Shown: positions 29,479-38,652 of the stretch, in pieces
Layout: each line of letters starts with the position of its first letter
Numbering within the stretch: position 1 is the first letter of the stretch
Notes under the pieces: generated by a model
What the model was told of the DNA's origin: nothing
Seen by the model: the letters and a program-made list of their open reading frames with translations, nothing else
The model's database searches: none
Made by a program: the position numbers and the translations under genes
Assembly: GCF_014779795.1 (NCBI RefSeq)
Contig: NZ_JACXZS010000007.1
Span: 186,001-250,000 of the forward strand
Source of the DNA: Microbacterium helvum
GTDB taxonomy: Bacteria > Actinomycetota > Actinomycetes > Actinomycetales > Microbacteriaceae
Direction of reading: 5' to 3'
DNA: 64,000 nt

Positions 29479-29945
29479 TCCGCCTGGCGCTGGTGCGCCA
29501 CGCCAAGTCGGACTGGGGCGACCCGGACCTCGCCGATCACGACCGTCCCCTCAACGACCGCGGCATGCGGGATGCCCCGGTGATGGCGGCCCGGCTGGCG
29601 GCATCCGGATTCCGCCCCGACGTCATCCTCACCAGCACCGCGCTGCGCGCCCGCACGACGGCGGAGGCGTTCGCTGCCGAGCTCGGCGTCGCGGTCTCGC
29701 GCGATCCGGCGCTGTACGGGGCGCCGGCCGCGACGCTGCTGGCCGCCGCGGCCGCCGCGGGGATGCCGTCGATCATGGTCGTCGCGCACGACCCGGGCAT
29801 GACCGTGCTCGCCGGGCGGCTGTCGGGCGACGGCATCGCCCACATGCCCACATGCGCCGTTGCGACGTTCACGTGGCAGGAGGACGATTGGGACGTCGCG
29901 ACCGCGCTCGACCCTGACGACTGGACCTTCGACACGCCTCGCTGA
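29475..29945 (+). CDS. SixA-like histidine phosphatase
   Basis: 156 residues of the phosphoglycerate-mutase-like fold. The phospho-His motif is LVRHAKSDW at the N-terminus, the second catalytic His is in VVAHDPGM, and an RTTAEAF segment lies between. It is short like SixA, which removes phosphate from histidine phosphotransfer domains; no such partner is nearby. Its ATG overlaps the preceding stop by 4 bp, so it is coupled to the hutG-like gene. Confidence 0.87.
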   Translation: MIRLALVRHAKSDWGDPDLADHDRPLNDRGMRDAPVMAARLAASGFRPDVILTSTALRARTTAEAFAAELGVAVSRDPALYGAPAATLLAAAAAAGMPSIMVVAHDPGMTVLAGRLSGDGIAHMPTCAVATFTWQEDDWDVATALDPDDWTFDTPR

Positions 29946-29974
29946 CGCGGCCCGGGGCGAGAGGACGCTCGGCG

Positions 29975-30865
29975 ATGGTGAGGATCCGACCGCTCGCGGA
30001 GCAGGACGTCTCGGCCGTGGACGCCCTGTGGGACGGTGATGCGGTGCCCTTCGGGGGCGCGGCGACCCAGCTCAGCGTGTTCTCGTCGGTTCCGGGCCGC
30101 GTGGTCGTCGCCGAGGACGACCATGGCGCGATCCTCGGCCACGCGAGCCTGCTCCGTCGCGCGGCGTGGCGCGGTGCCTACGCGCCGTTCCGGGTGCGGG
30201 TCACCCCGACCGCCCGCGGCGCGGGGATCGGCCGGGCCCTGTGGGAGGCGCTCGCCCCGGAGCGCGAGGCGTGGGAGTCCGGTCGATTCGTGACGTCCGT
30301 CGACAGGGACGACCCCGAGAGCCGCCGCACCGCCGCCCGCCACGGCGGCGCCGAAGTCGGCCTGCACATCGTGAGCCGTCTTGATCTCACGGCATCGCCG
30401 CCGGCGACCCAGCCTCCCGATCCGCGTGCGAGGGTGCACCATCCCGACCTCGCGGACCGCGCCGAGCGCGACCGCCTATACCGGTTCCTCACCGAGCGCG
30501 GCGAGGACGCGCCCGACGCCGGGCCGGGCGTCGTGCTGCTGCAGCGCGAGATGTTCGACGCGTGGTTCACACAGGACTGGCAGGCCGTGGTGCTGCGCAT
30601 CGCCGACGAGGACGTCGCACTCACGACGGCGATGGGCGACGGCGATGCCGCCCACATCGTGTTCACGGGCGTCGTCCCCGCTCACCGCGGGCGCGGGCTG
30701 GCGACCTGGGTCAAGCAGGTGCACGCCGACGAGATGCGCCGCCGCGGGTTCCGGACGCTGCGCACCGAGAACATGGCCGACAACGCCGCGATCCTCGCCG
30801 TGAACGCGCGTGCGGGCTTCCACCCCGTCGCGGGTTACGTGGACATCGCCTTCGATCCCGCCTGA
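29975..30865 (+). CDS. GNAT-family N-acetyltransferase, tandem GNAT
   Basis: 296 residues with two GNAT modules. The first holds the acetyl-CoA loop RVTPTARGAGIGRALW (about residue 75); the second holds VPAHRGRGLATWVKQ (about residue 230) followed by TENMADNAAILAVNARAGF. Double-GNAT proteins of actinobacteria resemble mycothiol synthase, but the sequence is not clearly MshD. GAGAGGA lies upstream of ATG 29975. Acceptor substrate unknown. Confidence 0.85.
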   Translation: MVRIRPLAEQDVSAVDALWDGDAVPFGGAATQLSVFSSVPGRVVVAEDDHGAILGHASLLRRAAWRGAYAPFRVRVTPTARGAGIGRALWEALAPEREAWESGRFVTSVDRDDPESRRTAARHGGAEVGLHIVSRLDLTASPPATQPPDPRARVHHPDLADRAERDRLYRFLTERGEDAPDAGPGVVLLQREMFDAWFTQDWQAVVLRIADEDVALTTAMGDGDAAHIVFTGVVPAHRGRGLATWVKQVHADEMRRRGFRTLRTENMADNAAILAVNARAGFHPVAGYVDIAFDPA

Positions 30866-30908
30866 GCCGGAGCCACCGCCTGAGGGCTCTCCGCCCGGGG
30901 CTGCGGTG

Positions 30909-32078
30909 TCAGAGCGGGGTGCCGCCGAGCCACACCGTGTGGACGAGCGGGACGCCGGGGCGATACGCGAGGTGCACACGGGTGGGGGCGTCGAGCATCA
31001 CGAGATCGGCGCGCGCACCGGGCCGCACCACGCCGACGTCGGTGCGTCGCAGCGCCTGGGCGCCACCGGCGGTCGCCGCCCACACCGCCTCGGCGGGCGT
31101 CATTCCCATCTCGCGCACGGCGAGGGCGATCATGAGCGGCATCGAGCTGGTGAAGCTCGAGCCGGGGTTGCAGTCGCTGGCGAGCGCAACGGTGACGCCG
31201 GCGTCGAGGAGGCGGCGGGCGTCGGGGTACGGCTGGCGCGTCGAGAACTCCACCCCCGGCAGCAGCGTCGCGACGGTCGACGAGCCCGCGAGGGCCGCGA
31301 CGTCGTCGTCCGACAGGTACGTGCAGTGGTCGACGGAAGCCGCTCCCATCGCCACGGCCAGTCGCACACCCTCGCCGGGGCCGAGCTGGTTGCCGTGCAC
31401 GCGCGGCAGCAGGCCGTGGGCCATCCCGGCGGCGAGGACGCGGCGGGACTCCTCGGGCGTGAAGGCGCCGCGCTCGCAGAACACGTCCACCCACCGGGCG
31501 TGCGGTGCGCACGCGCGCAGCATCTCGTCGCACACGAGGTCGACGTACTCGTCGCGCCGCTCGGAGTACTCCGCAGGCACGACGTGCGCGCCCAGGTAGG
31601 TGACCTCGGGCGTGACCTCGGCCGCGAGCCGCGCCAGGCGCGCTTCGTCGTCGACGGTGAGCCCGTAGCCCGTCTTGACCTCGAACGTCGTCGTCCCCTG
31701 CGCGTGCAGCTCGCGCGTGAACCCCTTCAGGCGCCGGCGCAGCTCCTCGTCGCTCGCGGCCCGCGTCGCGGCGACCGTCCGCCGTATGCCACCGGCCGCA
31801 TACGGCGTGCCGGTCATGCGCGCCTCGAACTCGTCGGCCCGGTCGCCGCCGAACACGACGTGCGTGTGGCTGTCGACGAAGCCCGGCATGACCGCCCGGC
31901 CGCCGGCATCCACTGTTCCCAGCGCGTCGGCGTGCGGTGCGTCGGACGCCGCGCCCGCCCAGGCGATGCGGTCGCCCTCGAGCAGCACCGCCGCCTCGTG
32001 CAGCGTCCCGAGGGCGTCACCGGGCCGTGCGACGTTGGTCGTCAGCTCGCCGATGTTGGTGATGAGTGTCGCGGTCAT
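30909..32078 (-). CDS. hutI: Imidazolonepropionase
   Basis: 389-residue amidohydrolase that opens imidazolone propionate to formimidoyl-glutamate, third step of histidine degradation. Metal and substrate motifs are [39 protein letters not shown] and [17 protein letters not shown] lies just upstream of ATG 32078. Third gene of hutH-hutU-hutI, after an 82-bp gap containing a hairpin. Confidence 0.96.
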   Translation of the reverse strand: MTATLITNIGELTTNVARPGDALGTLHEAAVLLEGDRIAWAGAASDAPHADALGTVDAGGRAVMPGFVDSHTHVVFGGDRADEFEARMTGTPYAAGGIRRTVAATRAASDEELRRRLKGFTRELHAQGTTTFEVKTGYGLTVDDEARLARLAAEVTPEVTYLGAHVVPAEYSERRDEYVDLVCDEMLRACAPHARWVDVFCERGAFTPEESRRVLAAGMAHGLLPRVHGNQLGPGEGVRLAVAMGAASVDHCTYLSDDDVAALAGSSTVATLLPGVEFSTRQPYPDARRLLDAGVTVALASDCNPGSSFTSSMPLMIALAVREMGMTPAEAVWAATAGGAQALRRTDVGVVRPGARADLVMLDAPTRVHLAYRPGVPLVHTVWLGGTPL

Positions 32079-32096
32079 GTCACCCTCTCTCTTTCG

Positions 32097-32148
32097 TGTC
32101 CCGAAGTTCGCCGCGCCGCGGGGCCTGAGGGCGGTGAACTTCGGGACA
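32097..32148 (-). terminator. Intercistronic hairpin between hutU and hutI
   Basis: Perfect 13-bp arms TGTCCCGAAGTTC (32097-32109) and complement (32136-32148) with a 26-base GC-rich loop. It lies inside the hut operon, so it is more likely an mRNA processing or stability element, or a dispersed repeat, than a full terminator. Confidence 0.55.
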
Positions 32149-32160
32149 TGGATGCCGCCG

Positions 32161-33855
32161 TCAGGCGTCCAGCATCGGCACCTGCAGGCCGCGCTCGACC
32201 GCCACCTCGCGAGCCCGGTCATACCCGGCGTCCACGTGACGCATCACACCGGTGCCGGGGTCGTTCGTCAGCACGCGCTCGAGCTTCTCGGCGGCGAGCG
32301 CCGTGCCGTCGGCGACCGTGACCTGCCCGGCATGGATGCTGCGCCCGATGCCCACACCGCCGCCGTGATGGATCGACACCCACGCCGCTCCGGACGCGGT
32401 GTTGAGCAGGGCGTTCAGCAGCGGCCAGTCGGCGATCGCGTCGGAGCCGTCGGCCATCGCCTCGGTCTCGCGGTACGGGCTCGCGACCGAGCCGGCGTCG
32501 AGGTGGTCGCGGCCGATCACGATCGGCCCGGACAGCTCTCCCGAGGCGACCATCTCGTTGAACTTCAGTCCGGCGAGGTGGCGCTCCTTGTAGCCGAGCC
32601 AGCAGATGCGGGCGGGCAGCCCCTCGAAGTGCACGGCGTCGCCGGCCTTGTCGAGCCAGCGCACCAGCCCGGCGTTGTCGGGGAACAGCGCCTTGACCGC
32701 CTCGTCGGTCTTGCGGATGTCTTCGGGGTCTCCCGACAGCGCCACCCAGCGGAACGGTCCGCGGCCCTCGGCGAACTGCGGGCGGATGTACGCCGGCACG
32801 AACCCGGGGAACGCGAACGCCCGGTCGAAGCCGCCCAGCTGCGCCTCGGCGCGGATCGAGTTGCCGTAGTCGAAGACCTCGGCCCCGGCATCCTGGAATC
32901 CCACCATGGCGGCGACGTGCTTGGCCATCGAGCCGCGGGCGCGGGCGGTGAAGCCCTCGGGATCGCGGGATGCCTCGGCCTTCCAGTCCTCGAACGCGAT
33001 GCCGACCGGCAGGTACGCCAGGGGGTCGTGGGCGCTGGTCTGGTCGGTGACGATGTCGACCGTGAGCTCGCCGGCGCGCTGGCGCAGCAGCACATCGCCG
33101 AACACCTCGGCTGCGTTGCCGACGACACCCACGCTGAGCGCTTCGCCGGCCTGCTTCGCGGCGACGACGCGGGCGAGAGCCGAGTCGAGGTCGGTCGTGT
33201 ACTCGTCGAGGTAGCCGTGCTCGACGCGGCGGGCCAGGCGCGACTCGTCGACGTCGACGATGAGCACCGCTCCCCCGTTGAGCGTGACGGCGAGCGGCTG
33301 CGCGCCGCCCATGCCGCCGGCGCCGCCGGTGAGGGTGAGCGTGCCCGACAGGTCGTCGCGGCCCAGCGACCGGGCGACGGCGGCGAACGTCTCGTACGTG
33401 CCCTGGAGGATCCCCTGCGTGCCGATGTAGATCCACGAGCCCGCGGTCATCTGGCCGTACATCGTGAGGCCCAGCGCCTCGAGACGACGGAACTCGGGCC
33501 ACGTCGCCCAGTCCCCCACGAGGTTCGAGTTGGCGATCAGCACGCGCGGCGCCCACTCGTGCGTGCGGAACACGCCGACCGGCTTGCCCGACTGCACCAG
33601 CAGGGTCTCGTCGGGCTCGAGCTCGTCGAGCGTGCGCACGATGGCGTCGAACGCCTGCCAGCTGCGTGCGGCACGGCCAGTGCCGCCGTACACGACGAGA
33701 TCCTCGGGGTGCTCGGCGACCTCGGGGTCGAGGTTGTTCATGAGCATGCGCTTCGCGGCCTCGGCGCCCCAGCTCTTCGCGGTGCGCTCGGCGCCGCGCG
33801 GGGCGCGGACGGTGCGCGCCCCCGCTTCGGTGGTCGAGCTTGTCGAAACAGTCAT
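32161..33855 (-). CDS. hutU: Urocanate hydratase
   Basis: 564-residue NAD-containing enzyme, second step of histidine degradation. The NAD-binding [31 protein letters not shown] and [13 protein letters not shown] segments and the cysteine in [13 protein letters not shown] are present; length is normal. ATG 33855 has GAAGGAG 5 bp upstream. The first residues ([11 protein letters not shown]) are coded by an intergenic-repeat sequence and are unlikely to be ancestral. Two base pairs separate it from hutH. Confidence 0.97.
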   Translation of the reverse strand: MTVSTSSTTEAGARTVRAPRGAERTAKSWGAEAAKRMLMNNLDPEVAEHPEDLVVYGGTGRAARSWQAFDAIVRTLDELEPDETLLVQSGKPVGVFRTHEWAPRVLIANSNLVGDWATWPEFRRLEALGLTMYGQMTAGSWIYIGTQGILQGTYETFAAVARSLGRDDLSGTLTLTGGAGGMGGAQPLAVTLNGGAVLIVDVDESRLARRVEHGYLDEYTTDLDSALARVVAAKQAGEALSVGVVGNAAEVFGDVLLRQRAGELTVDIVTDQTSAHDPLAYLPVGIAFEDWKAEASRDPEGFTARARGSMAKHVAAMVGFQDAGAEVFDYGNSIRAEAQLGGFDRAFAFPGFVPAYIRPQFAEGRGPFRWVALSGDPEDIRKTDEAVKALFPDNAGLVRWLDKAGDAVHFEGLPARICWLGYKERHLAGLKFNEMVASGELSGPIVIGRDHLDAGSVASPYRETEAMADGSDAIADWPLLNALLNTASGAAWVSIHHGGGVGIGRSIHAGQVTVADGTALAAEKLERVLTNDPGTGVMRHVDAGYDRAREVAVERGLQVPMLDA

Positions 33856-33882
33856 CGTCACTCCTTCGTGGTGGTCGAGTAG
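33829..33882. repeat. Repeat-derived sequence at the hutH-hutU junction
   Basis: GGTGGTCGAGCTTGTCGAAA(C) at 33829-33849 and GGTGGTCGAGTAG at 33870-33882 are direct partial copies of a motif I recall as a common Microbacteriaceae intergenic repeat. The first codes HutU residues 2-9 on the reverse strand; the second codes the HutH C-terminus (YSTT). Confidence 0.5.
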
Positions 33883-35405
33883 GCCGCACGGGCGACGGCG
33901 CCGGACGCGACGAGCGCGGTCACCGCCTCCATCTCGGGCGACAGGAAGCGGTCGGGTCCGGGGCCGCCGGCGACCGTGCGGACGAGATCGCGGACGGCGC
34001 CGGTGGCGGCACCAGGCTGCAGCGGTGCCCGCAGGTCGAGCGCACGGGAAGCGGTGAGAATCTCGATCGCGAGCACGCGGGCGAGGCCGTCGAGCGCGCG
34101 GCGCAGCTTGCGGGCCGCCGCCCAGCCCATCGACACATGGTCCTCCTGCATCGCCGACGACGGGATGGAGTCGACGGACGCCGGCACGGCCAGGCGCTTG
34201 AGCTCCGACACGATGCCCGCGGCCGCGTACTGCGCGATCATGAGGCCGGAGTCGACGCCCACCTCGTCGGCGAGGAACGGCGGCAGTCCGTTGCTGCGTG
34301 CGCGGTCCAGCGCACGGTCGGTGCGGCGCTCCGAGATCGAGGCGACGTCGGCGACGGCGATCGCGAGGAAGTCCAGCACGTACGCGACGGGCGCGCCGTG
34401 GAAGTTGCCGTTGGACTCGACGCGCCCGTCGTCGGTGATGACCGGGTTGTCGACGGCGGCGGCGAGCTCGCGCGACGCGATCAGCGCGGCGTGGTCGACG
34501 GTGTCGCGGGCGGCACCGTGCACCTGCGGCGAGCAGCGCAGCGAGTACGCGTCCTGCACCCGCGTGCACACGGCGGGGTCGCGGTGCGAAGCGACGATCG
34601 GCGATCCGGCGAGCACGGCGCGAAGGTTCGCGGCCGACACGGCCTGACCCACCTGCGGACGCAGCGCCTGCAGGTCGGCGGCGAAGACCGCGTCGGTGCC
34701 CAGCTGCGACTCGACCGACATGCCGGCGGCGACGTCGGCGGTGTCGAGCAGCATCGACAGGTCGTGCAGCGCGAGCAGCAGCATCCCGAGCATGCCGTCG
34801 GTGCCGTTGATGAGGGCGAGCCCCTCCTTCTCGCGGAGCACGAGCGGAGCGAGGGATGCCGCACCCAGCGCGTCGGCGGCATCCCTCTCGATCCCCTCGG
34901 CGTCGCGCACGCGTCCCTCGCCCATCGCGGCGAGGGCCACATGCGACAACGGGGCGAGGTCGCCCGAGCAGCCGAGCGAGCCGTACTCCCGCACGATCGG
35001 GGTGATGCCGGCGTTCAGCATGGCGGCATACGTCTCGACGACCACCGGGCGCACGCCGGTGTGGCCGGTGGCGAGCGTCTGCAGGCGCAGCAGCATCAGG
35101 GCACGGACCACCTCGCGCTCGACCTCGGGTCCGGTGCCCGCGGCGTGCGAGCGGATGAGGCTCGCCTGCAGCTGCAGGCGGCGCTCCGGGGCGATGAACG
35201 TCGTGGCGAGCGCGCCGAAGCCTGTCGAGATGCCGTAATGCGGTTCGGGATCGTCGGCGAGACCCTCCACGAGCGTGCGGGCGGCGGCGACGCGCGCCAG
35301 CGCCTCCGGGGCGATCTCGACCCGCGCACCGTGGCGGGCGACGGCGACGACGTCCTCGGGGCGCAGGGGTGTCGCGCCGACGGTGACGGAGAGCTCAGCA
35401 GTCAT
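33858..35405 (-). CDS. hutH: Histidine ammonia-lyase
   Basis: 515 residues; converts histidine to urocanate. The MIO prosthetic group would form from the CSG in [15 protein letters not shown], a Cys-Ser-Gly rather than the textbook Ala-Ser-Gly. Other landmarks are [28 protein letters not shown], and the late [16 protein letters not shown] 35405 has no good Shine-Dalgarno; TGGAAT lies 6 bp upstream, hinting at a leaderless start. First gene of the hut operon, divergent from the IclR gene. Confidence 0.96.
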   Translation of the reverse strand: MTAELSVTVGATPLRPEDVVAVARHGARVEIAPEALARVAAARTLVEGLADDPEPHYGISTGFGALATTFIAPERRLQLQASLIRSHAAGTGPEVEREVVRALMLLRLQTLATGHTGVRPVVVETYAAMLNAGITPIVREYGSLGCSGDLAPLSHVALAAMGEGRVRDAEGIERDAADALGAASLAPLVLREKEGLALINGTDGMLGMLLLALHDLSMLLDTADVAAGMSVESQLGTDAVFAADLQALRPQVGQAVSAANLRAVLAGSPIVASHRDPAVCTRVQDAYSLRCSPQVHGAARDTVDHAALIASRELAAAVDNPVITDDGRVESNGNFHGAPVAYVLDFLAIAVADVASISERRTDRALDRARSNGLPPFLADEVGVDSGLMIAQYAAAGIVSELKRLAVPASVDSIPSSAMQEDHVSMGWAAARKLRRALDGLARVLAIEILTASRALDLRAPLQPGAATGAVRDLVRTVAGGPGPDRFLSPEMEAVTALVASGAVARAAYSTTTKE

Positions 35406-35448
35406 GCCTCGATTCCACACCGGGCGGGTGCCGCGCGACAGCGGGTCG

Positions 35449-35472
35449 TGGGATCCTGTGTCTGTGATCCCA
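35449..35472. promoter_or_regulatory. Candidate operator between hutH and its IclR regulator
   Basis: TGGGATC (35449-35455) and GATCCCA (35466-35472) form a perfect 7-bp inverted repeat with a 10-bp spacer. It covers the start codon of the iclR gene and lies 44 bp upstream of hutH, suitable for autoregulation and control of hut. The spacer is longer than typical IclR sites. Confidence 0.45.
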
Positions 35473-36258
35473 GACGCGGCGCCATCGCCCGACCGGCCGC
35501 AGGTGCCGGCGGCCGACCACACGCTGCGGATCCTGTCGTTCCTGGCCCGGCAGCGCGGGCCCACCCCCGCGCGCACGATCGCGACCGCGCTCGGCATCCC
35601 GCGATCGACCGTGTACCACCTGCTCGCGACCCTCCAGGAGCACCAGTTCGTCGTGCACCTGCCCGAGGATCGCCGGTGGGGTCTCGGGATCGCTGCCTTC
35701 GAGCTCGCCGGCGGCTACTCGCGTCAGGAGCCGCTCGCGCGCCTCGGCCGTCCCGTGCTCGCCGACCTCGCAGACCGGGCCGGAGAGAGCGCGCACCTCG
35801 CCGTCATGCACGGTCGCGATGTGCTGTACATCGTCGAGGAGCGCGCACCCCGGCGGCCCGCGCTCGTGACCGACGTGGGCGTGCGTCTTCCCGCGCACCT
35901 GACCGCCACCGGCCGGGCGATGCTCGCAGCACTGCCTCGCGAGCAGGTGCGGGCGCTGTTCCCGGATGCCGCCGCCTTCGCCGACCGCACGGGCCGCGGT
36001 CCCCGACGGCCGAGAGAGCTGCGCGAGCTGCTGCGCGAGGTGCGCACGCGGGGGTTCGCCGAAGAGGACGGCGAGGTCACCCTGGGCATGCGCTCGGTCG
36101 GTGTCGCCGTGCGCGAGACGTCGGACTGGCCGGTGGCGGCGATCGCGCTCACGTGGCCTGCGGACGACGCCGATGCGCGCGCCGACGAGCTCGCGGCGCG
36201 CGCCGAGGCGGCCGCCGTCGAGCTCGAGCGCCGCATCGGTCGCGCCAGGCGGGCGTAG
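35464..36258 (+). CDS. IclR-family transcriptional regulator, probable hut regulator
   Basis: 264 residues. Winged HTH at about 30-75 (ARTIATALGIPRSTVYHLLATL), then the IclR effector domain with VMHGRDVLYIVEER, LTATGRAMLAALP and EEDGEVTLGMRSVGVAVRE. Divergent from hutH, so it probably senses histidine or urocanate. GTG 35464 versus GTG 35458 cannot be settled; neither has a clear ribosome site. Confidence 0.87.
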   Translation: MIPDAAPSPDRPQVPAADHTLRILSFLARQRGPTPARTIATALGIPRSTVYHLLATLQEHQFVVHLPEDRRWGLGIAAFELAGGYSRQEPLARLGRPVLADLADRAGESAHLAVMHGRDVLYIVEERAPRRPALVTDVGVRLPAHLTATGRAMLAALPREQVRALFPDAAAFADRTGRGPRRPRELRELLREVRTRGFAEEDGEVTLGMRSVGVAVRETSDWPVAAIALTWPADDADARADELAARAEAAAVELERRIGRARRA

Positions 36259-36271
36259 CTCCTCGCCGCGG

Positions 36272-36778
36272 CTACAGGTGTGCGTCGAGGAGCGCCACGA
36301 TCTCGTCGTAGCCGCGGCTCGCGGCGAGCTCGCGCGGGGTGACGCCGTCGCCGTCGGCGAGGGCCGGGTCGGCCCCGCCGTCGAGGAGCAGCTCGACGAT
36401 GCGCTGGTGCGCGGGGCCGCCGTCGCTCAGCACGATCGCCTCGATGAGTGCCGTCCAGCCGAGGTTGTTGACATGGTCCAGGTTCGCGCCCGCCTCGATC
36501 AGCAGCGCGACGGTCGAGACGTGCCCGCGCTCGCTGGCGGGGATCACGGCGATGCCGCCGTACCGGTTCGTGACGGCGAGGTCGCCGCCGGCGGCGAGCG
36601 CCGCTCGCACGACGTCGTCGTAACCGTTCGCCCCGGCGTACAGCAGCACCGAGTCGAGCCGGTCGTCGCGCACGTTGACGTCGGCTCCGGCCGCGATCAG
36701 CGCCAGCGCCGAGTCGGTGTCGCCGCGCTTGAGGGCTGCGACCGCTTGCAGACCCCGGGCCCGCGCGTCCGCCCCCAT
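36272..36778 (-). CDS. Ankyrin-repeat protein
   Basis: 168 residues, entirely four to five ankyrin repeats, e.g. GDTDSALALIAAGADVNVRD, NGYDDVVRAALAAGGD and DGVTPRELAASRGYDEIVALL. No signal peptide, so cytoplasmic; a protein-binding module. Start ATG 36778 shares one base with the YbaK stop (TGATG), so the two are translationally coupled and perhaps functionally linked. Confidence 0.88.
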   Translation of the reverse strand: MGADARARGLQAVAALKRGDTDSALALIAAGADVNVRDDRLDSVLLYAGANGYDDVVRAALAAGGDLAVTNRYGGIAVIPASERGHVSTVALLIEAGANLDHVNNLGWTALIEAIVLSDGGPAHQRIVELLLDGGADPALADGDGVTPRELAASRGYDEIVALLDAHL

Positions 36779-37251
36779 CAGTCGACCTTCGACACCGTAC
36801 CGCCGGTGAGGCGCACCAGCTCGTCGTAGGTCAGCGGAAACACCGTGTGCGGCGTGCCGCCGGCCGCCCAGATCTCGGGATACTGCGCAAGGTCCTCGTC
36901 GACGACCGTCGTGAGCGGCGCGGGGTGCCCGGTGGGCGCGACACCCCCGATGGCCTGGCCTGTGGCCTCGCGGACCTGATCCGGGTTCGCACGCTGGATC
37001 CTCCCGCGTCCGAGCCGCTCGGCGAGCGCCGCCGTGTCCACGCGGTGCGCGCCGCTGGTCATCACGAGCAGCGGCTCGCCGTCGCTCATGAACACCAGGC
37101 TGTTGGCGATGGCGCCGACCTCGACACCCAGCGCCTCGGCGGCGAGGACTGCGGTCGATGCGGCATCCGGAAGCACGACGATGTCGCCGGCGATCCCGGC
37201 GGCACGGAGGGCGTCGTGGACGAGCAGGCTGCGAGTGGGAAGCACGGTCAC
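36778..37251 (-). CDS. YbaK/EbsC-type aminoacyl-tRNA deacylase
   Basis: 157 residues of the YbaK/ProX editing fold, which hydrolyses mischarged tRNAs in trans. Conserved patches are VGAIANSLVFMSDGEPLLVMTSG, GQAIGGVAPTGHP and GGTPHTVFPLT. The strong GGVAP/GH loop suggests an active enzyme; substrate tRNA not resolved. GTG 37251 lies 6 bp after TAGGCT, a leaderless start. Upstream of, and overlapping by one base, the ankyrin gene. Confidence 0.86.
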   Translation of the reverse strand: MTVLPTRSLLVHDALRAAGIAGDIVVLPDAASTAVLAAEALGVEVGAIANSLVFMSDGEPLLVMTSGAHRVDTAALAERLGRGRIQRANPDQVREATGQAIGGVAPTGHPAPLTTVVDEDLAQYPEIWAAGGTPHTVFPLTYDELVRLTGGTVSKVD

Positions 37252-37342
37252 GGCGACAGCCTAATGAGCAGCGCACTGTGCCGCGGCCTGTACACGAGAT
37301 GCGCGCACGACCTTTCAATCTGCGCAATCGCCACGCGAACGG

Positions 37343-37371
37343 TTGAACAATCCGCCGCCCCGGTGTGGAAT
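37343..37371 (+). promoter_or_regulatory. Candidate promoter of the amino-acid dehydrogenase gene
   Basis: TTGAAC (37343-37348), 17-bp spacer, TGGAAT (37366-37371), 99 bp before the ATG. The rest of the gap 37252-37470 shows only a loose TTCAA/TTGAA inverted pair around it. Confidence 0.4.
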
Positions 37372-37470
37372 GAGAGTGGATGCCGCGACGCAGCGTCGTC
37401 CGCTGCGACGCGCCACCCGCACCCGCAGCACCACCCAGCGGCCCACGAAGCCCGCCGAAGGAAGCACGCA

Positions 37471-38547
37471 ATGACGCACACCACCCTGCCCCTGCCTGAT
37501 TTCGCGCATGAACGGGTGGAGGTGATCACCGGACGACGCAGCGGACTGTTCATCGCCGTGGCGCTGCATTCCTCGGTGCTGGGCTCCGCGCTCGGCGGGG
37601 CACGGCTGTGGACGTACCCGCACTGGAGCGACGCGCTCGGCGACGCGCTGCGGCTGTCGGCGGCCATGACGCTCAAGAACGCGGCGGCGGGCCTCGACGC
37701 GGGCGGCGGCAAGTCGGTCATCGCGCTGCCACCCGGGACCGTGCTCGACACGGAGCGCCGGCGGGCAGCGTTCCTCGACCTCGGCGACGCGGTCGAGTCG
37801 CTGCACGGCCTGTACCGCACGGCCGAGGATGTCGGCTCGACCACCGAAGACATGCTGGTCGTGAGTGAGCGCACCGAGCACGTCGTCGGCCTGCCCGACG
37901 CGGTCGGTGGCTCGGGCGAGCCGGCCGGCCCGACGAGCCTCGGCGTGTACGAGTCGCTGCGAGCCACGCTGGAGCGCGTCACCGGCACAGCCGATGTCGA
38001 CGGCCGACGCATCACGATCTCGGGCCTCGGTCAGGTGGGAAGCCGCCTGGCCGTCCGCCTGTCGGCGGAGGGCGCCCGGCTCACCGTGACCGATGTCAAC
38101 CCTGCCAAGCGCGACCTCGCCATCGAGCTCGGTGCCGCCTGGGCGGAGCCGGGAGCGGAGCACCTGGTGCCCGCCGACGTGTTCGTCCCGGCCGGGATCG
38201 GCGGCCTGCTCACCGACGAGATCATCGACGCGCTCGACGCCAAGGCGGTGTGCGGGCCCGCGAACAACCCGTTGGCCGACCACAGCGGAGCGTCGCGACT
38301 GGCCGGGCGCGGCATCCTCTACGCCCCCGACTTCGTCGTCAACGCGGGCGGTGTGATCTACCTGGACCTCGAGGCCAAGCAGCTGGGCACGCGCGCCGAG
38401 ATCATGAGCCGCGTCGGGCGCATCGGCGACACCGTGCGCCGGATCTTCGACGAGGCAGAGGCTCGGGGCGTGACGCCGCTCGAGGCGGCCGAGGGTCTCG
38501 CCGCCGAGCGTCTCGCCGCCGGAGGACGGCAGGCCGTACTGGCCTGA
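37471..38547 (+). CDS. Glu/Leu/Phe/Val dehydrogenase family (valine/leucine dehydrogenase-like)
   Basis: 358 residues; NAD-dependent oxidative deamination of a branched-chain or aromatic amino acid. Catalytic region MTLKNAAAGLDAGGGKSVIALP holds the substrate lysines; ISGLGQVGSRLAVRLSAEGA is the Rossmann dinucleotide loop; CGPANNPLADH and YAPDFVVNAGGVI are the conserved cofactor-side motifs. Length fits leucine/valine dehydrogenase rather than glutamate dehydrogenase. ATG 37471 follows GAAGGAAG. An upstream Lrp-type control is plausible but no regulator is adjacent. Confidence 0.9.
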   Translation: MTHTTLPLPDFAHERVEVITGRRSGLFIAVALHSSVLGSALGGARLWTYPHWSDALGDALRLSAAMTLKNAAAGLDAGGGKSVIALPPGTVLDTERRRAAFLDLGDAVESLHGLYRTAEDVGSTTEDMLVVSERTEHVVGLPDAVGGSGEPAGPTSLGVYESLRATLERVTGTADVDGRRITISGLGQVGSRLAVRLSAEGARLTVTDVNPAKRDLAIELGAAWAEPGAEHLVPADVFVPAGIGGLLTDEIIDALDAKAVCGPANNPLADHSGASRLAGRGILYAPDFVVNAGGVIYLDLEAKQLGTRAEIMSRVGRIGDTVRRIFDEAEARGVTPLEAAEGLAAERLAAGGRQAVLA

Positions 38548-38652
38548 GACCGCGTTCCACAGGCAGCGGAATCCGGTTCCACATCCTCGGTGCGAGGTGG
38601 CATGATGGGCGCAACCCGCGCTACGCGACCCCGACCGATCAAAGGAGATCCG

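Noticed and set aside
33859..34569. Upstream extension of hutU to 34569
   Set aside because: The frame is open but lies inside hutH; the good Shine-Dalgarno and family start are at 33855.
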